A stretch of 64,000 nucleotides of DNA from a bacterium HR37 (GTDB taxonomy: Bacteria > Desulfobacterota_D > UBA1144 > Nemesobacterales > CSP1-2). The notes under the pieces are model-generated. The model was not told where the DNA came from, did not search any database, and saw only the letters and a program-made list of their open reading frames with translations. The DNA lies in the NCBI GenBank assembly GCA_002898375.1, contig BEIN01000004.1, forward strand, positions 1 through 64,000, read 5' to 3'. The position numbers were made by a program, and so were the translations under genes. This document shows positions 6,991 to 16,750 of this stretch, piece by piece (the stretch's first letter is position 1; the number at the start of each line of letters is the position of its first letter).

Positions 6991-8490
6991 TTGAGAAACT
7001 ATTTGTTTATCGGGCTTTTTTCTTCATTTCTCGTTGCTTTCTTTGCTTCCTGTCCAGGAGGCTCTGGAGGCTCCGATGATGTGGTTCCTTCTTTTTCAGA
7101 TGTTACATCTGCTTCTGGCATAGGAAACGTTGGTGGGCTTGGGCAGAGTGCTTCATGGGTGGATTTTGATGGCGATGGATGGCTTGATCTTATAACTGGA
7201 AACACCGATATAGGGACCTCAAAAAATGTCTTTCTCTTTAGAAATAACGGTAACGGCACATTCAGCGATGTGGTAGCAGGCTCTGGAATAGAAGAGAGCA
7301 GGCGTTTAAGAAGCGTTTCCTGGGGGGATTTTGATAATGACGGCTTACCTGATCTTGCCGCAGGCACGATAGCCTCCGGTGCACCTCCCCTGCTTTACAA
7401 AAACCTCGGGGAGGGCTTTTTCCTTGAGGTTTCTTCTGACGCGGGTATAACAAGGGGAGGGGGAACAGCCGGGCATGTGCTCTGGGTTGACTACGATGTG
7501 GATGGGTTTTTGGATCTCTTTCAGGCAAACATAAACTCAAATGCACCCTCTTTTCTCTACCGTAACAGAGGGGATGGAACCTTTGAGGATGTATCTGATG
7601 ATGCAGGGCTTGGGGTATCGGATGTAACGAACTCAGCGGTCTGGTTTGATGCAAATAACGATGGGTTTCCCGACCTCTTTCTTGCAAATGAGGGGGAAAA
7701 CAGGTTTTACGTTAACAGAGGGGATGGAACCTTCCTGGATAGAACGGTTCAAAGTGGGCTTGGAGGGGACCTTCTTTGGGACTCTGTTTCTGCATGTGCA
7801 GGTGATTTTAATAACGATGGTTTTTTGGACCTCTACGTTGTAAACATCTCTTCCCCAAGAAACGCACTTTACAGAAACAACGGAGATGGAACATTTACCG
7901 ATATAACCCTTTCTGCAGGGGTTTGGGATGTAGGGGATGGAAGAACCTGCGCGTGGGTTGACTTTGACGGGGATGGGCTTTTGGATTTATTTACAACAAA
8001 CCACACAAGCCCGAGCAGGCTTTTTAGGAACCTTGGAAATGGGAAGTTTGAGGATGTGGCAGTTGATACAGGCATTGACCTCCCAATAGATGTTTTTTCC
8101 GCTACATGGGGGGACTTTAACCGTGATGGTTTTATGGATGTTTTCCTTACCGGACATCTGGGAAGTGCGCTTATGCAAAACGATGGAGGGATGAATAACT
8201 TTCTTATCCTCTGGCTCTTTGGAAACGGGGTTTCCACAAACACCTCTGCCATAGGAACACGTGTCTGGGTTTTTGACACGGAAGGGCTTCAGGTAAGAGA
8301 GGTTTCAGGTGGGAGAGGGTGCTGTGAGCAGGATATGCTTCCGGTTCATTTCGGGCTTGGAGGGGAAAGAGAGGTTGATGTGGTTGTTGACTGGACGGAT
8401 GGAAGCAGCTGTGTCTTTAACTCGGTGAATGTTCAGGGCGGGAGAATGTTTTTTGTGTTTCAGGATGGGTGCAGGCTTGAGGTTTTTTAG
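6991..8490 (+). CDS. FG-GAP/VCBS-repeat lipoprotein with ASPIC/UnbV C-terminal domain
   Basis: The product has 499 residues starting at TTG four bases after the GMC stop codon, so the two are probably co-transcribed. A signal peptide with a lipobox (FFASC, Cys near 21) is followed by about seven FG-GAP/VCBS blades with the calcium-loop pattern DxDxDGxxD (for example DFDGDGWLDL, DANNDGFPDL, DFNNDGFLDL), predicting a beta-propeller. The end (about 410-499) is an ASPIC/UnbV module (GTRVWVFDTEG, REVSGGRG, HFGLGGEREVDVVVDW). Such proteins are cell-surface binding propellers of unknown ligand. It may anchor or partner the upstream exported dehydrogenase. Confidence 0.85.
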   Translation: MRNYLFIGLFSSFLVAFFASCPGGSGGSDDVVPSFSDVTSASGIGNVGGLGQSASWVDFDGDGWLDLITGNTDIGTSKNVFLFRNNGNGTFSDVVAGSGIEESRRLRSVSWGDFDNDGLPDLAAGTIASGAPPLLYKNLGEGFFLEVSSDAGITRGGGTAGHVLWVDYDVDGFLDLFQANINSNAPSFLYRNRGDGTFEDVSDDAGLGVSDVTNSAVWFDANNDGFPDLFLANEGENRFYVNRGDGTFLDRTVQSGLGGDLLWDSVSACAGDFNNDGFLDLYVVNISSPRNALYRNNGDGTFTDITLSAGVWDVGDGRTCAWVDFDGDGLLDLFTTNHTSPSRLFRNLGNGKFEDVAVDTGIDLPIDVFSATWGDFNRDGFMDVFLTGHLGSALMQNDGGMNNFLILWLFGNGVSTNTSAIGTRVWVFDTEGLQVREVSGGRGCCEQDMLPVHFGLGGEREVDVVVDWTDGSSCVFNSVNVQGGRMFFVFQDGCRLEVF

Positions 8491-8644
8491 GGTCTCCTTG
8501 GTGGCAATTTTTTGCCCACCTTGACAAAAAACGTCAGCTTTTCTCTTAAAAACCGTATTTTTTCTTGGTATTTTAAAACGGTATGTAAATTGCATTAGGA
8601 AATAACAAGCTATTATGTCTTTCTGAAAATAGGGAGATGTAAAA

Positions 8645-10210
8645 ATGAGAGAAAGGTGTAACCTAAAAGGCTTTTTAAATGCATTTTTTTTGCTTTCGTT
8701 TTTATCCGTATTCCTTTATGCCTCTTATGCGGTTTCCCTTCCACGTAAGGCGGATTTTGTAGAGGGTGAGCTTGTAATAAAGCTAAAACACTCAAGGGAA
8801 AACAGGGTACTTGAGGGTATACTCTCAAGGCATGGGCTTTCACTTGAGGAGTCCCTTCCTGGGCGTGGGATTGCCCTTGTAAGGATTCCAAGGGGTTTTT
8901 TAACCGATACCTTTAAAGAGATTCTCTCAAGGGATCCGGATATAGAGTATGTTGAGAAAAACTACATATACAGGGCACTTAAAACCCCAAATGATACCTA
9001 CTACTTCCTTCAGTACCATCACCCAAGGATAGAGGACCCCCAGGCATGGGATATATCAACCGGAGACCCCTCTGTGGTTATTGCCGTTCTGGACACAGGT
9101 GTAGAGTCAACGCATCCTGATTTGAGTGGAAAGGTTCTACAGGGAAGAAGCTTCGTTGGTTACTTCTCAAGCACAAATACAGCTGATGGCAACGGACACG
9201 GAACAGGTGTTGCAGGAACCGCTGCTGCAAAGACAGATAACGCACGTGGGGTTGCAGGGGTTTGCTGGGACTGTCTTATTCTGCCGGTAAAGGTTTTAGG
9301 TAGCAATGGGAGTGGAACCCTCTTTGATGTTATAGAGGGGATGGATTTTGTTGCAAACTATGCTGCTCAGAATCCCGACAAAAAGGTTATAATGAACCTT
9401 AGCTTTGGTGCTCCCTGTAGCAATAGCTCTATTGAGCAGGATGCAATTGATAACGCTTGGAGTAAGGGTGTTTTGATTGTAGCTGCTGCTGGTAATGACG
9501 GAAGCAGTGAACCCATATGTCCTGCTGCAAGAAACCACGTTCTTGCGGTCTCAGCAACGGATGAAGACGATAACCTTGCCTCCTTTTCAAACTTTGGGAG
9601 TTTTGTTGATCTCTCCGCCCCGGGGGTAAATATTGTAACCACATGGAACCGTTCAAGATACGTTTATGCAAGTGGAACGTCTTTTTCCTCCCCAATTGTT
9701 GCAGGTGTTGCAGGACTTATATGGTCTCTAAACCCGAATCTTACAAACGATGAGGTTGCCCAGCTCCTTAAAGACACAAGCGATGACCTTGGCTCCCCAG
9801 GATACGATATATACTTTGGCTCTGGAAGGGTTAACTCTAACACTGCTCTTCAGGCTGCTCAGTCCGGGGCTGTACCCGAGCCAACCCCCGAACCAACTCC
9901 AACCCCGACACCAACCCCTCCTCCCTCTGAGGACACCGTTCCACCTGAGGTGAGCATTACAAGCCCAAGGGATAGATCCGCTGTGTTTAGCAGGGTTACA
10001 ATCAGTGCTTCTGCATCGGATAATGTGTCAGTATCGGATGTTAAGTTCTATGTTGACGGTACCCTTTTAGCAACCGATAGTACCCCTCCCTACTCTGCTG
10101 TCTGGGACACAAGGGGATACTCAAGGGGGTGGCACTCAATAGAGGCCGTTGCAACGGATACCTCAGGAAACACAGCCTCAGATGAGATTAGTGTCTTTAA
10201 GTTCCGGTGA
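8645..10210 (+). CDS. Secreted subtilisin-like serine protease (S8) with C-terminal Ig-like domain
   Basis: The product has 521 residues. The signal peptide is followed by an inhibitor-type propeptide (about 35-110, KADFVEGELVIKLK), then the S8 catalytic domain with all three catalytic blocks: Asp in VLDTGVESTHPDL, His in GNGHGTGVAGT and Ser in GTSFSSPIVAGVAG, plus the oxyanion Asn in AAAGNDGS. A Thr/Pro linker (PTPTPTPTPP) leads to a Big/Ig-like domain of about 90 residues (PPEVSITSPRD, YSAVWDTRGYSRGWHSIEA). Such domains usually bind surface glycans or proteins. It is expressed alone, 154 bases after the FG-GAP gene. It may process neighbouring exported proteins, but that is inference. Confidence 0.92.
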   Translation: MRERCNLKGFLNAFFLLSFLSVFLYASYAVSLPRKADFVEGELVIKLKHSRENRVLEGILSRHGLSLEESLPGRGIALVRIPRGFLTDTFKEILSRDPDIEYVEKNYIYRALKTPNDTYYFLQYHHPRIEDPQAWDISTGDPSVVIAVLDTGVESTHPDLSGKVLQGRSFVGYFSSTNTADGNGHGTGVAGTAAAKTDNARGVAGVCWDCLILPVKVLGSNGSGTLFDVIEGMDFVANYAAQNPDKKVIMNLSFGAPCSNSSIEQDAIDNAWSKGVLIVAAAGNDGSSEPICPAARNHVLAVSATDEDDNLASFSNFGSFVDLSAPGVNIVTTWNRSRYVYASGTSFSSPIVAGVAGLIWSLNPNLTNDEVAQLLKDTSDDLGSPGYDIYFGSGRVNSNTALQAAQSGAVPEPTPEPTPTPTPTPPPSEDTVPPEVSITSPRDRSAVFSRVTISASASDNVSVSDVKFYVDGTLLATDSTPPYSAVWDTRGYSRGWHSIEAVATDTSGNTASDEISVFKFR

Positions 10211-10235
10211 TTGTGTTTATGCACGCAAACACAAT
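10210..10235. repeat. Short perfect hairpin between protease and glycosyltransferase genes
   Basis: ATTGTGTTT and AAACACAAT form a 9-bp stem around an 8-base loop, starting at the last base of the protease stop codon. There is no T run, so it is a weak terminator candidate or an mRNA 3'-end stabiliser. Confidence 0.35.
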
Positions 10236-10263
10236 GATTGCGGTTATGGTAAAATGATAGGGA

Positions 10264-10968
10264 ATGAAAAAGGACTTCTCCCTTTCGGTAGTTTTTCCCG
10301 CATACAACGAGGAAGCAAACATCGAAAGAACGGTGCTTCTTTCAATTCCCTACCTTGAGAAAACGTTTAAGGACTATGAGGTAATAGTTGTAAACGATGG
10401 CTCTTCAGACAGAACAGGTGAGATAGTAGAGAGGCTTTCTCTTTCTAATCCACATATAGTTCTTTTAAACCATCCAAAAAACCTTGGATACGGAGCTGCT
10501 GTTCGCTCGGGTCTTGATAGGGCTTCACTTGACTACATCTTCTTTATGGACAGCGATGGTCAGTTTGATATAAGCGATATGGACAGACTCCTTCCGTTTG
10601 TTGATAGGTACGATGTTGTTATAGGGTACAGGGAAAAAAGGGTTGACCCCTTTATCCGCTCCGTAAATGCCTGGCTCTATCATCAGTTTATAGGCCTTCT
10701 CTTTGGCCTTAGGGTAAGGGATATTGATTGCGCGTTTAAGCTCTTTCCAAGAAGGGTGTATGAGGCTGTAAAGCCCATAAAGTCTGGAGGTGCTCTTTTT
10801 AGTGCCGAGCTTCTTATCAAGATGAAAAGAAATGGCTTTACGATAAAAGAGGTTCCAGTAAGGCACTTCCCGCGCAGGTTTGGGAAGCAGACAGGTGCTA
10901 ACCTGCGGGTTATACTGAGGATGTTTAAGGAGTGCTGGAAGCTAAGGGACGAGCTTAGAGGGAATTGA
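10264..10968 (+). CDS. GT2 glycosyltransferase, polyprenyl-phosphate sugar synthase type
   Basis: The product has 234 residues. The GT-A fold is clear: SVVFPAYNEEANIERTV at the start, VVNDGSSDRTGE, and the metal-binding FMDSDGQFD (DxD) near residue 98. The family includes dolichol-phosphate mannose synthase and other enzymes that load one sugar onto a lipid carrier on the cytoplasmic face. It has no membrane domain and resembles DPM1. The next genes are GT-C enzymes that use such lipid-linked sugars. Its stop codon overlaps the next start (TGATG), so translation is coupled. Confidence 0.88.
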   Translation: MKKDFSLSVVFPAYNEEANIERTVLLSIPYLEKTFKDYEVIVVNDGSSDRTGEIVERLSLSNPHIVLLNHPKNLGYGAAVRSGLDRASLDYIFFMDSDGQFDISDMDRLLPFVDRYDVVIGYREKRVDPFIRSVNAWLYHQFIGLLFGLRVRDIDCAFKLFPRRVYEAVKPIKSGGALFSAELLIKMKRNGFTIKEVPVRHFPRRFGKQTGANLRVILRMFKECWKLRDELRGN

Positions 10969-12314
10969 TGAAGGGAGAAAAAACAGGCCTCATCTACCCG
11001 GTTTTTATTCTGGTTCTTGTTTTGGGTTTTGTTCTTAGGATACTGCTCTCCCCTTATCTCACATATGAGGGGGACTTTAAAACCTGGATGGCATGGGCTT
11101 ACGGCATATACCAGGTTGGGTTTTCTGAGTTCTATAACAGGTACTGGTGTGATTACATGCCGGGGTATCTCTACGTACTCTGGGCACTTGAGCACATACA
11201 CAGGGCATTCCCCGGTATCCCGGAGAGTGTCCTCTTTAAGTTGCCTGCAAACGTTTCAGACCTTGGAATAGCGATTTTAGTTTTTTGTTTTTTAAGGGGT
11301 ATTTCGGGTGTTAGGTATGCTGCTATCTCTTCTTTAGCTTATTTTCTGAATCCTGCCTCCCTTTCAAACTCTACCTTCTGGGGGCAGGTTGACTCGGTTC
11401 ACGCCCTCCCTCTTCTTCTCTCCGTTTTACTCTGTCTTAACAGGAGGTTTTTTCTCTCCGGGGTGTCTGCATCTTTTGCCTTTATGATAAAACCCCAGAG
11501 CGTTGTTATGTTTCCCATACTCGGGTTCCTTGTGGTAAAGGGTTTTTTAGAAAACGTAAGGGGAAAAAGATTTGGGTTTTCTTCTTTTTCCCCTCTTCTT
11601 TTTTTTACCTTTGCCTTCCTTGCTACCTCCATTCTCGTTACTGTTCCCTTTATCTCCTGGGATATATCAACCAGGGGTCTGGGTGTTGTTTTAGAGCCAC
11701 TCTACTTCATAGAAGAGCGGTTTAGGCGTGCATATACACAGTATGCCTTTGCCTCGCTTAATGCGTTTAACTTCTGGGGTGCCTTTGCCATGTGGAAAAG
11801 CGATCAGAAAACGTTTTTGGGAATTACATATCAGAGGTGGGGAACAGTTGTTTTTGGCCTCATCTATGCTCTCATACTCTCGGGGTTGCTTCATCTCTGG
11901 TTCTCAGGGTGGAAAAAAGGGCTATCGGGTGCTTACGATAGGTTTTTTAAGATTCAAAGCCTCCAGGCATCCTTTCTTGTACTCTTTGCCCTTTTTCTCT
12001 TTGTTACCCGTGTTCATGAAAGGCATCTTCTCCCTGCAATTGTTTTCTTTACCCTTGTTGCGTTTTGCTCTCTCAGGTTCTGGTTTTTCTACGGGATTTT
12101 GTCTTCTGTGTATGTGTTTAATCTCCTTTACGCATATACAGAGCTTGTACCACGTGTATCCGGAAATGCAGGCTCTTACTTTCTGCTCCCTGCATCTTCA
12201 ATAAAGCCATTTATCCCTGGAATAGCTACTTTGCTGGTTTCTGTGTTTATACTTGTTCTTGTGGATTTCCTAAAGGGCTCAAAGAGTACTTTTGAGGTTA
12301 AGGACACAGGGTAG
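10968..12314 (+). CDS. Multi-membrane GT-C glycosyltransferase
   Basis: The product has 448 residues from the ATG at 10968, which shares a base with the stop of the preceding gene. It is a polytopic membrane protein (about ten hydrophobic segments). The first periplasmic loop carries acidic residues (TYEGDFKTW and NRYWCDYMPGY), and the GT-C/DUF2029-type signature STFWGQVDSVH lies near residue 140. Such enzymes transfer sugars from polyprenyl-phosphate donors at the outer face. Donor and acceptor cannot be read. It sits in a run with the GT2 donor synthase and the PMT-type enzyme. Confidence 0.75.
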   Translation: MKGEKTGLIYPVFILVLVLGFVLRILLSPYLTYEGDFKTWMAWAYGIYQVGFSEFYNRYWCDYMPGYLYVLWALEHIHRAFPGIPESVLFKLPANVSDLGIAILVFCFLRGISGVRYAAISSLAYFLNPASLSNSTFWGQVDSVHALPLLLSVLLCLNRRFFLSGVSASFAFMIKPQSVVMFPILGFLVVKGFLENVRGKRFGFSSFSPLLFFTFAFLATSILVTVPFISWDISTRGLGVVLEPLYFIEERFRRAYTQYAFASLNAFNFWGAFAMWKSDQKTFLGITYQRWGTVVFGLIYALILSGLLHLWFSGWKKGLSGAYDRFFKIQSLQASFLVLFALFLFVTRVHERHLLPAIVFFTLVAFCSLRFWFFYGILSSVYVFNLLYAYTELVPRVSGNAGSYFLLPASSIKPFIPGIATLLVSVFILVLVDFLKGSKSTFEVKDTG

Positions 12315-12321
12315 TTCTTTA

Positions 12322-13617
12322 ATGAAGCTTGTAAGGGAAAAGAAAGTAGAGATTGCAGTTTTTTTTCTTCTTTTATTTAGCATCGGTATAAAGCTCTACC
12401 GCCTTGATAACCCCGATAGCTACTACTTTGACGAGATATACTTTGTATTTACAGCCCAGGAGATGGCAAGGGGAAATCCCGCTGGATGGGAGTTGGGCCA
12501 CAGGGCTCCAAAGGGGTTTGCCTATGAGTGGACCCATCCTCCGCTTGGAAAGGAACTGAGTGCGCTTGGGATTCTGGTCTTTGGTGATAATCCCTTTGGA
12601 TGGCGTTTCTTTCAGGCCATATTTGGTGGGCTTGGAACCCTGATTATCTACCTTCTGGGGAAAGAGCTATTTGAGAGTAAGGGTGCAGGTTTTATAGCTT
12701 CTTTTCTCTTTACCTTTGAGTCCTTTGTTTTTGTCCTTAGCAGGATTGCAATGGTTGATGTCTTCCTTATGAGCTTTATACTCGTTGCCTCCCTTTTTCT
12801 TGTAAAGTACGTAAAAACCGGTAAAACGGTTTTTCTCCTTCTTTCTGGGGTTTTTTCCGGTGCTTCCATGTCTGTAAAGTGGAGCGGGGTTTATGCAACG
12901 GAGTTTCTTGGATGTGTTTCCTTCCTGGTTATGTTCTACAGAAACATATACACCTCTGGAACCAGGGAAAAAAGATTACCCGTTCTCTTAAAGATAGTTT
13001 TAAAAGTGGCCCTTTTCTTTGTCTTTATCCCTGCAGTTGTTTACATCCTAACCTATATTCCTTTCTTTTTGCATGGAAACTCCCTGGGTGATTTTGTAAG
13101 GCTTCAGGAGTCAATGTATGGGTACCACAGGGGGGTTAATCAAACTCATCCCTATCAGTCCTCATGGTGGCAGTGGCCTCTTCTTCTTCGACCCGTTTAC
13201 CTGTATCTAAAGAGATACGGAAACGAGTATGCACATATATACGCAATCGGAAACCCATTTATATGGTGGACAGGGTGTTTGTTTTTAATACTCGGTGTTA
13301 TTACGCTCATAAGAAAAGAAGCTCCCTCTCTTGCCTTTTCGGTGCTAAGTGTGGTTGCCTACTGGCTTCCCTGGGCACTTTCTCCAAGAAAGCTTACCTT
13401 CCTCTACCACTTCCTTCCTGCTCTTCCCTTTATGCTTCTTATAAGCGCTTACTTTCTTTATTTGCTCTGGAAGAGGGGCAGGTATGGAAAAGCTCTGGTT
13501 ATAGTGTATCTTATTACTGCCTGTGCGGTGTTTTTTTTCTTCTATCCCATACTTGCTGCTGTTCCGGTTTCAAATGATTCTCTTAGGTGGTTTTTCTGGT
13601 TAAAGGGATGGAGATAA
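12322..13617 (+). CDS. PMT-family (GT39-like) protein O-mannosyltransferase
   Basis: The product has 431 residues from the ATG at 12322, eight bases after the previous stop; an in-frame ATG at 12292 would overlap that gene. It is a polytopic membrane protein. The first external loop has the catalytic Asp-Glu of the family (YYFDEIYFVFTA) followed by EWTHPPLGKEL, both hallmarks of dolichyl-phosphate-mannose-protein mannosyltransferases; later loops have QSSWWQWPLL and NPFIWWTG, also PMT-like. It would transfer a sugar from a polyprenyl phosphate to Ser/Thr of exported proteins. Secreted proteins with Thr/Pro linkers encoded nearby are plausible acceptors (inference). Confidence 0.85.
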   Translation: MKLVREKKVEIAVFFLLLFSIGIKLYRLDNPDSYYFDEIYFVFTAQEMARGNPAGWELGHRAPKGFAYEWTHPPLGKELSALGILVFGDNPFGWRFFQAIFGGLGTLIIYLLGKELFESKGAGFIASFLFTFESFVFVLSRIAMVDVFLMSFILVASLFLVKYVKTGKTVFLLLSGVFSGASMSVKWSGVYATEFLGCVSFLVMFYRNIYTSGTREKRLPVLLKIVLKVALFFVFIPAVVYILTYIPFFLHGNSLGDFVRLQESMYGYHRGVNQTHPYQSSWWQWPLLLRPVYLYLKRYGNEYAHIYAIGNPFIWWTGCLFLILGVITLIRKEAPSLAFSVLSVVAYWLPWALSPRKLTFLYHFLPALPFMLLISAYFLYLLWKRGRYGKALVIVYLITACAVFFFFYPILAAVPVSNDSLRWFFWLKGWR

Positions 13618-13626
13618 GGAGATTTA

Positions 13627-14271
13627 ATGCAGGATATTTTTGAGAACCAAAGGAAGTATAAAAAGTACGACTTCATAAACGGTGTTATTCTTGGAGAGAT
13701 AATTGCTTTCTTTGCGCTTGCTGTCCTTAAGAACCTTGAGCGGGAGATTCCGGGACTTCATATCCTCGTAAAGTTTAGCTGGTTTATCTTCCTTATTACC
13801 CCTGTTCTCCTTACGCTCTGGATTTACCTTTTTTACGTACTTGGCAGAAAGAAGCCCAGCCTGTTTCAGTTTGGAAAGTTTATCTCAATAGGTGTTTCCA
13901 ACACCGCTATAGATTTTGGTGTGTTAAACCTTCTTATGTTCGTTACGAATGTGCAGAAGGGGCTTCTCTACTCGGTTTTTAAATCCTTCTCCTTTCTGGT
14001 TGCAATTGTAAACAGCTATCTCTGGAACAAGTTCTGGGCGTTTGAGAGCTTTGAGACAGAGCGTATGGGAAGGCAGTTCTTTCACTTTGCGGTTATAAGC
14101 GCTGTTGGTTTTGTGATAAATGTGGCACTTGCTTCCCTTGTTGTAAACTTTGTTCACCCAGTGGGTGGGCTTTCCCAGAAGCTGTGGGCAAATGTTGGGG
14201 CCTTTGTTGCCGTTTCAGTTTCGGTTTTCTGGAACTTTACGGGGTATAAGTTCCTCGTTTTTAAGAGGTAG
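13627..14271 (+). CDS. GtrA-like membrane protein
   Basis: The product has 214 residues. The first 75 hold two hydrophobic segments. The rest is a GtrA domain of four membrane segments with the usual pattern FGKFISIGVSNTAIDFGVLN and, later, NSYLWNKFWAF and a final WNFTGYKFLVF. GtrA proteins are thought to help flip polyprenyl-phosphate-linked sugars across the membrane, which would supply the GT-C enzymes next door. The gene starts nine bases after the PMT gene and converges with the gene at 14278, leaving six bases between stop codons. Confidence 0.82.
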   Translation: MQDIFENQRKYKKYDFINGVILGEIIAFFALAVLKNLEREIPGLHILVKFSWFIFLITPVLLTLWIYLFYVLGRKKPSLFQFGKFISIGVSNTAIDFGVLNLLMFVTNVQKGLLYSVFKSFSFLVAIVNSYLWNKFWAFESFETERMGRQFFHFAVISAVGFVINVALASLVVNFVHPVGGLSQKLWANVGAFVAVSVSVFWNFTGYKFLVFKR

Positions 14272-14277
14272 GAAAAC

Positions 14278-15381
14278 CTAAAATGCCCATCTTCCCTGAA
14301 CGAAAAGGGACATAAATAGGGTAAAGAGGGTAAGTGAGAGAAAAACTATAAGATAGCCTGCTTCTTTTCTCTCTCCGATCAGGGAAAGAACAATGAATAT
14401 GGGAAAAGCAGATAGCATGTATCTTGGGAGGCTAAGCCAGTAGGAAGTTGAGGTTACAATAACCCATGTAAGAAGAAGGTATGCTGCGTAGGAGAGGCGA
14501 ATCCTTAAGAAGGCAATAAGTGTAAGGATGTATCCAAGGATTCCTGATACAAGCTCGGCCCATCCAACAAGCACCCTCTCGTTTGGTTGACGCCACAGGG
14601 TGCTACTCCAGGCTCCGGTAAGCCCTTTCCATGGGGGGATAAGCGTTTTAAACCAGTGTTCTTTCTGAAACTCAAGGAACTTAAATGGGGAGCCAAAGGT
14701 AATGTAGTTTATGGCAAGGTAGGAGAAAAGCCCAAGTGGGATAAGAAAAAGCCAGATAATGTTTTTCCCTATGGCCCTTACCTTAAAGTCCCTCTGAAGC
14801 ATGTATTCAAAAAGTAGGGCTGGTAGAAGAACCACACCCGTTATTCTGGTTGCTGAGGCAAACATACCCGTAATACCTGAAAGCCACCACCTTCCTTTTC
14901 TTGCGTAGTAGAAGCTTGAGACCGTAAGTGCAAGGTAGAGGCTTTCTGTGTATCCTGCATGGAGGAAGTATGCGGTGGGGAATACAGACAGGTAAAAGGC
15001 TGCCCTAACTGCTGTTTTCTCTTCGTAGTCCAGTAAAACCAGTTTGTAAAGGTAGAGTATGCAGAGGACATAGGATACGTTTGATACAAGGAGGGCAGAA
15101 AGCATATGGTTTCTTAAAACAAGTGAAACTGCCTTTACAAGGGCCGGATACAGTGGAAAAAATACAATGCGAAGGTGTCTTTCACCCTCAGTTGTGCTTG
15201 AATACCAGTTCCTTGCAATGTCAAGATAGTGTATGGTATCCCAGCGATTCCATAGGGTAAGGAGGGAGTGGACGGTTTTATTCTCAAGAACCATGTAGGA
15301 TACATACGAGAGAAAAAAGGTTCCCAGGGTTGTTACAAAAACGATTGCTACAAGCTCTCTTTTTGCTCTTTGGGCTTTCAT
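14278..15381 (-). CDS. PIG-V-like membrane mannosyltransferase
   Basis: The product has 367 residues from the ATG at 15381 (AGG eight bases upstream); an alternative ATG at 15405 adds eight residues. It is a polytopic GT-C protein with the PIG-V/GT76 pattern: TLWNRWDTIHYLDIARNWY in the first loop, FFPLYPALV next, and HAGYTESLYL near residue 130. Eukaryotic PIG-V adds mannose to GPI precursors; bacterial relatives are uncharacterised lipid-linked mannosyltransferases. It is transcribed towards the GT2-PMT-GtrA run and probably contributes to the same glycan. Confidence 0.78.
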   Translation of the reverse strand: MKAQRAKRELVAIVFVTTLGTFFLSYVSYMVLENKTVHSLLTLWNRWDTIHYLDIARNWYSSTTEGERHLRIVFFPLYPALVKAVSLVLRNHMLSALLVSNVSYVLCILYLYKLVLLDYEEKTAVRAAFYLSVFPTAYFLHAGYTESLYLALTVSSFYYARKGRWWLSGITGMFASATRITGVVLLPALLFEYMLQRDFKVRAIGKNIIWLFLIPLGLFSYLAINYITFGSPFKFLEFQKEHWFKTLIPPWKGLTGAWSSTLWRQPNERVLVGWAELVSGILGYILTLIAFLRIRLSYAAYLLLTWVIVTSTSYWLSLPRYMLSAFPIFIVLSLIGERKEAGYLIVFLSLTLFTLFMSLFVQGRWAF

Positions 15382-15504
15382 TGTAAAACCTAGATAATCT
15401 ATCATCTAATACTGAAACTCTCTACTATTGATTCTTCTCGTTTTAATGAATATTTTATATTTTGTTAGAGCCAGGTTTGGTTGCAGTGGTATTAGTGAAG
15501 GGCC

Positions 15505-16632
15505 ATGGTGACTCTGGTGGTAACCACCGGAAATGGCTCTATGGATCTTTATGGTCAAAGGTTAAGTCAAAATCTAGATGTCCCTTTAGTTCAGCTGAGT
15601 TTCCCAGAGCCTTTTGGATCCGGATTCTTTAGTCTAAGAGCATCTAGGTTCCTTCTTCACAGTTTTGGGGTTTATAGGACACTTAGTTCGTATAAGGTAC
15701 TTCACTTAACCAACCATCACCTTGCCCGTTTCATAGTTTTCTTACGAAAAAGCATCTGTATACTTACCGTTCATGATCTAATAAAGCAGTTTGATCGCAT
15801 GGGAATTTCAACTTACATTCATCGCCCAAACCTACGTGATAAGCTGGATCTGTGGTTGGACTGGCAGGGGATAAGAAAGGCACACCATATTATAGCTATT
15901 TCCCATAACACTAAAAGGGATTTAATAAAGTACGCTAACATACCTGAGGAACGGATAAGCGTCATCTACCATGGTATTGACCATAGCGTTTTCTATCCAC
16001 GTTATGGAGAAAGACCGTTTCCTTTCCCCTACATACTTTTTGTAGGTAGTGAACATCCAAGGAAGAACCTTGAAACCTTGCTTAAGGCCTTCTATGAGCT
16101 TAAACAGGATGTTGGTTTTAAGGCTCTAAAGTTAGTCAAGGTGGGGAAGGCCGGTGGAAGGGAAGATGATTTTCGCGCCAGAACTCTAAGTCTGGTAAAG
16201 AGCTTGGGTTTAGAGGAGGAGGTTGTATTTACCGGTTTTGTCTCAGAGGAAGAATTGGCACGTATTTACTCAAATGCCGAGTGCCTTGTTTTCCCATCTT
16301 TTTACGAGGGTTTTGGTTGGCCACCTCTAGAGGCTATGGCTTGTGGGTGTCCTGTAATAACTTCCAATACCTCTTCACTGCCTGAGGTTGTGGGTGATTG
16401 TGGGATCATGGTTGATCCTAAAGATATCGGTGGTCTGGTAAAGGCTCTAAGGCTGCTTTTAACGTCCCGTGAGCTTAGGGAAAGGATGAGGTTTAGAGGA
16501 ATGAAGCGAGCAGGTATGTTTACATGGGAAAAAACGGCTAGAGAGACCTTAGCTGTGTATAGGTTAGTTCAGGAATCCTTGGTACAGAATCATTATTTTT
16601 CTTATTGTAACTTAGAAACAAAGAGTAGCTGA
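15505..16632 (+). CDS. GT4 glycosyltransferase
   Basis: The product has 375 residues with the GT-B fold. The C-terminal half carries the GT4 signature [19 protein letters not shown] with both glutamates, followed by [11 protein letters not shown]. The N-terminal half has [10 protein letters not shown] and the linker [15 protein letters not shown]. Such enzymes use nucleotide sugars (often GDP-mannose or UDP-sugars) to build lipid-linked or surface polysaccharide. It is divergent from the PIG-V-like gene. Its codon use is less AGG/AGA-biased than its neighbours', a possible hint of acquisition. Confidence 0.88.
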   Translation: MVTLVVTTGNGSMDLYGQRLSQNLDVPLVQLSFPEPFGSGFFSLRASRFLLHSFGVYRTLSSYKVLHLTNHHLARFIVFLRKSICILTVHDLIKQFDRMGISTYIHRPNLRDKLDLWLDWQGIRKAHHIIAISHNTKRDLIKYANIPEERISVIYHGIDHSVFYPRYGERPFPFPYILFVGSEHPRKNLETLLKAFYELKQDVGFKALKLVKVGKAGGREDDFRARTLSLVKSLGLEEEVVFTGFVSEEELARIYSNAECLVFPSFYEGFGWPPLEAMACGCPVITSNTSSLPEVVGDCGIMVDPKDIGGLVKALRLLLTSRELRERMRFRGMKRAGMFTWEKTARETLAVYRLVQESLVQNHYFSYCNLETKSS

Positions 16633-16750
16633 GAACCTCTGCTGCATAAAGCTTTTCATCTTATCGGGCTCTTACAGGGTTTGTTTCCTTCCATCCCGTG
16701 CTTTAATTTTTGGCTATTTTAAATCCTGATTTTTGTTGCATAATTTCTTG

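Noticed and set aside
8496-8540. Terminator after the FG-GAP gene (GGTGGC...GCCCACC).
   Set aside because: The stem is short with a bulged base and no T run follows; not strong enough to call.
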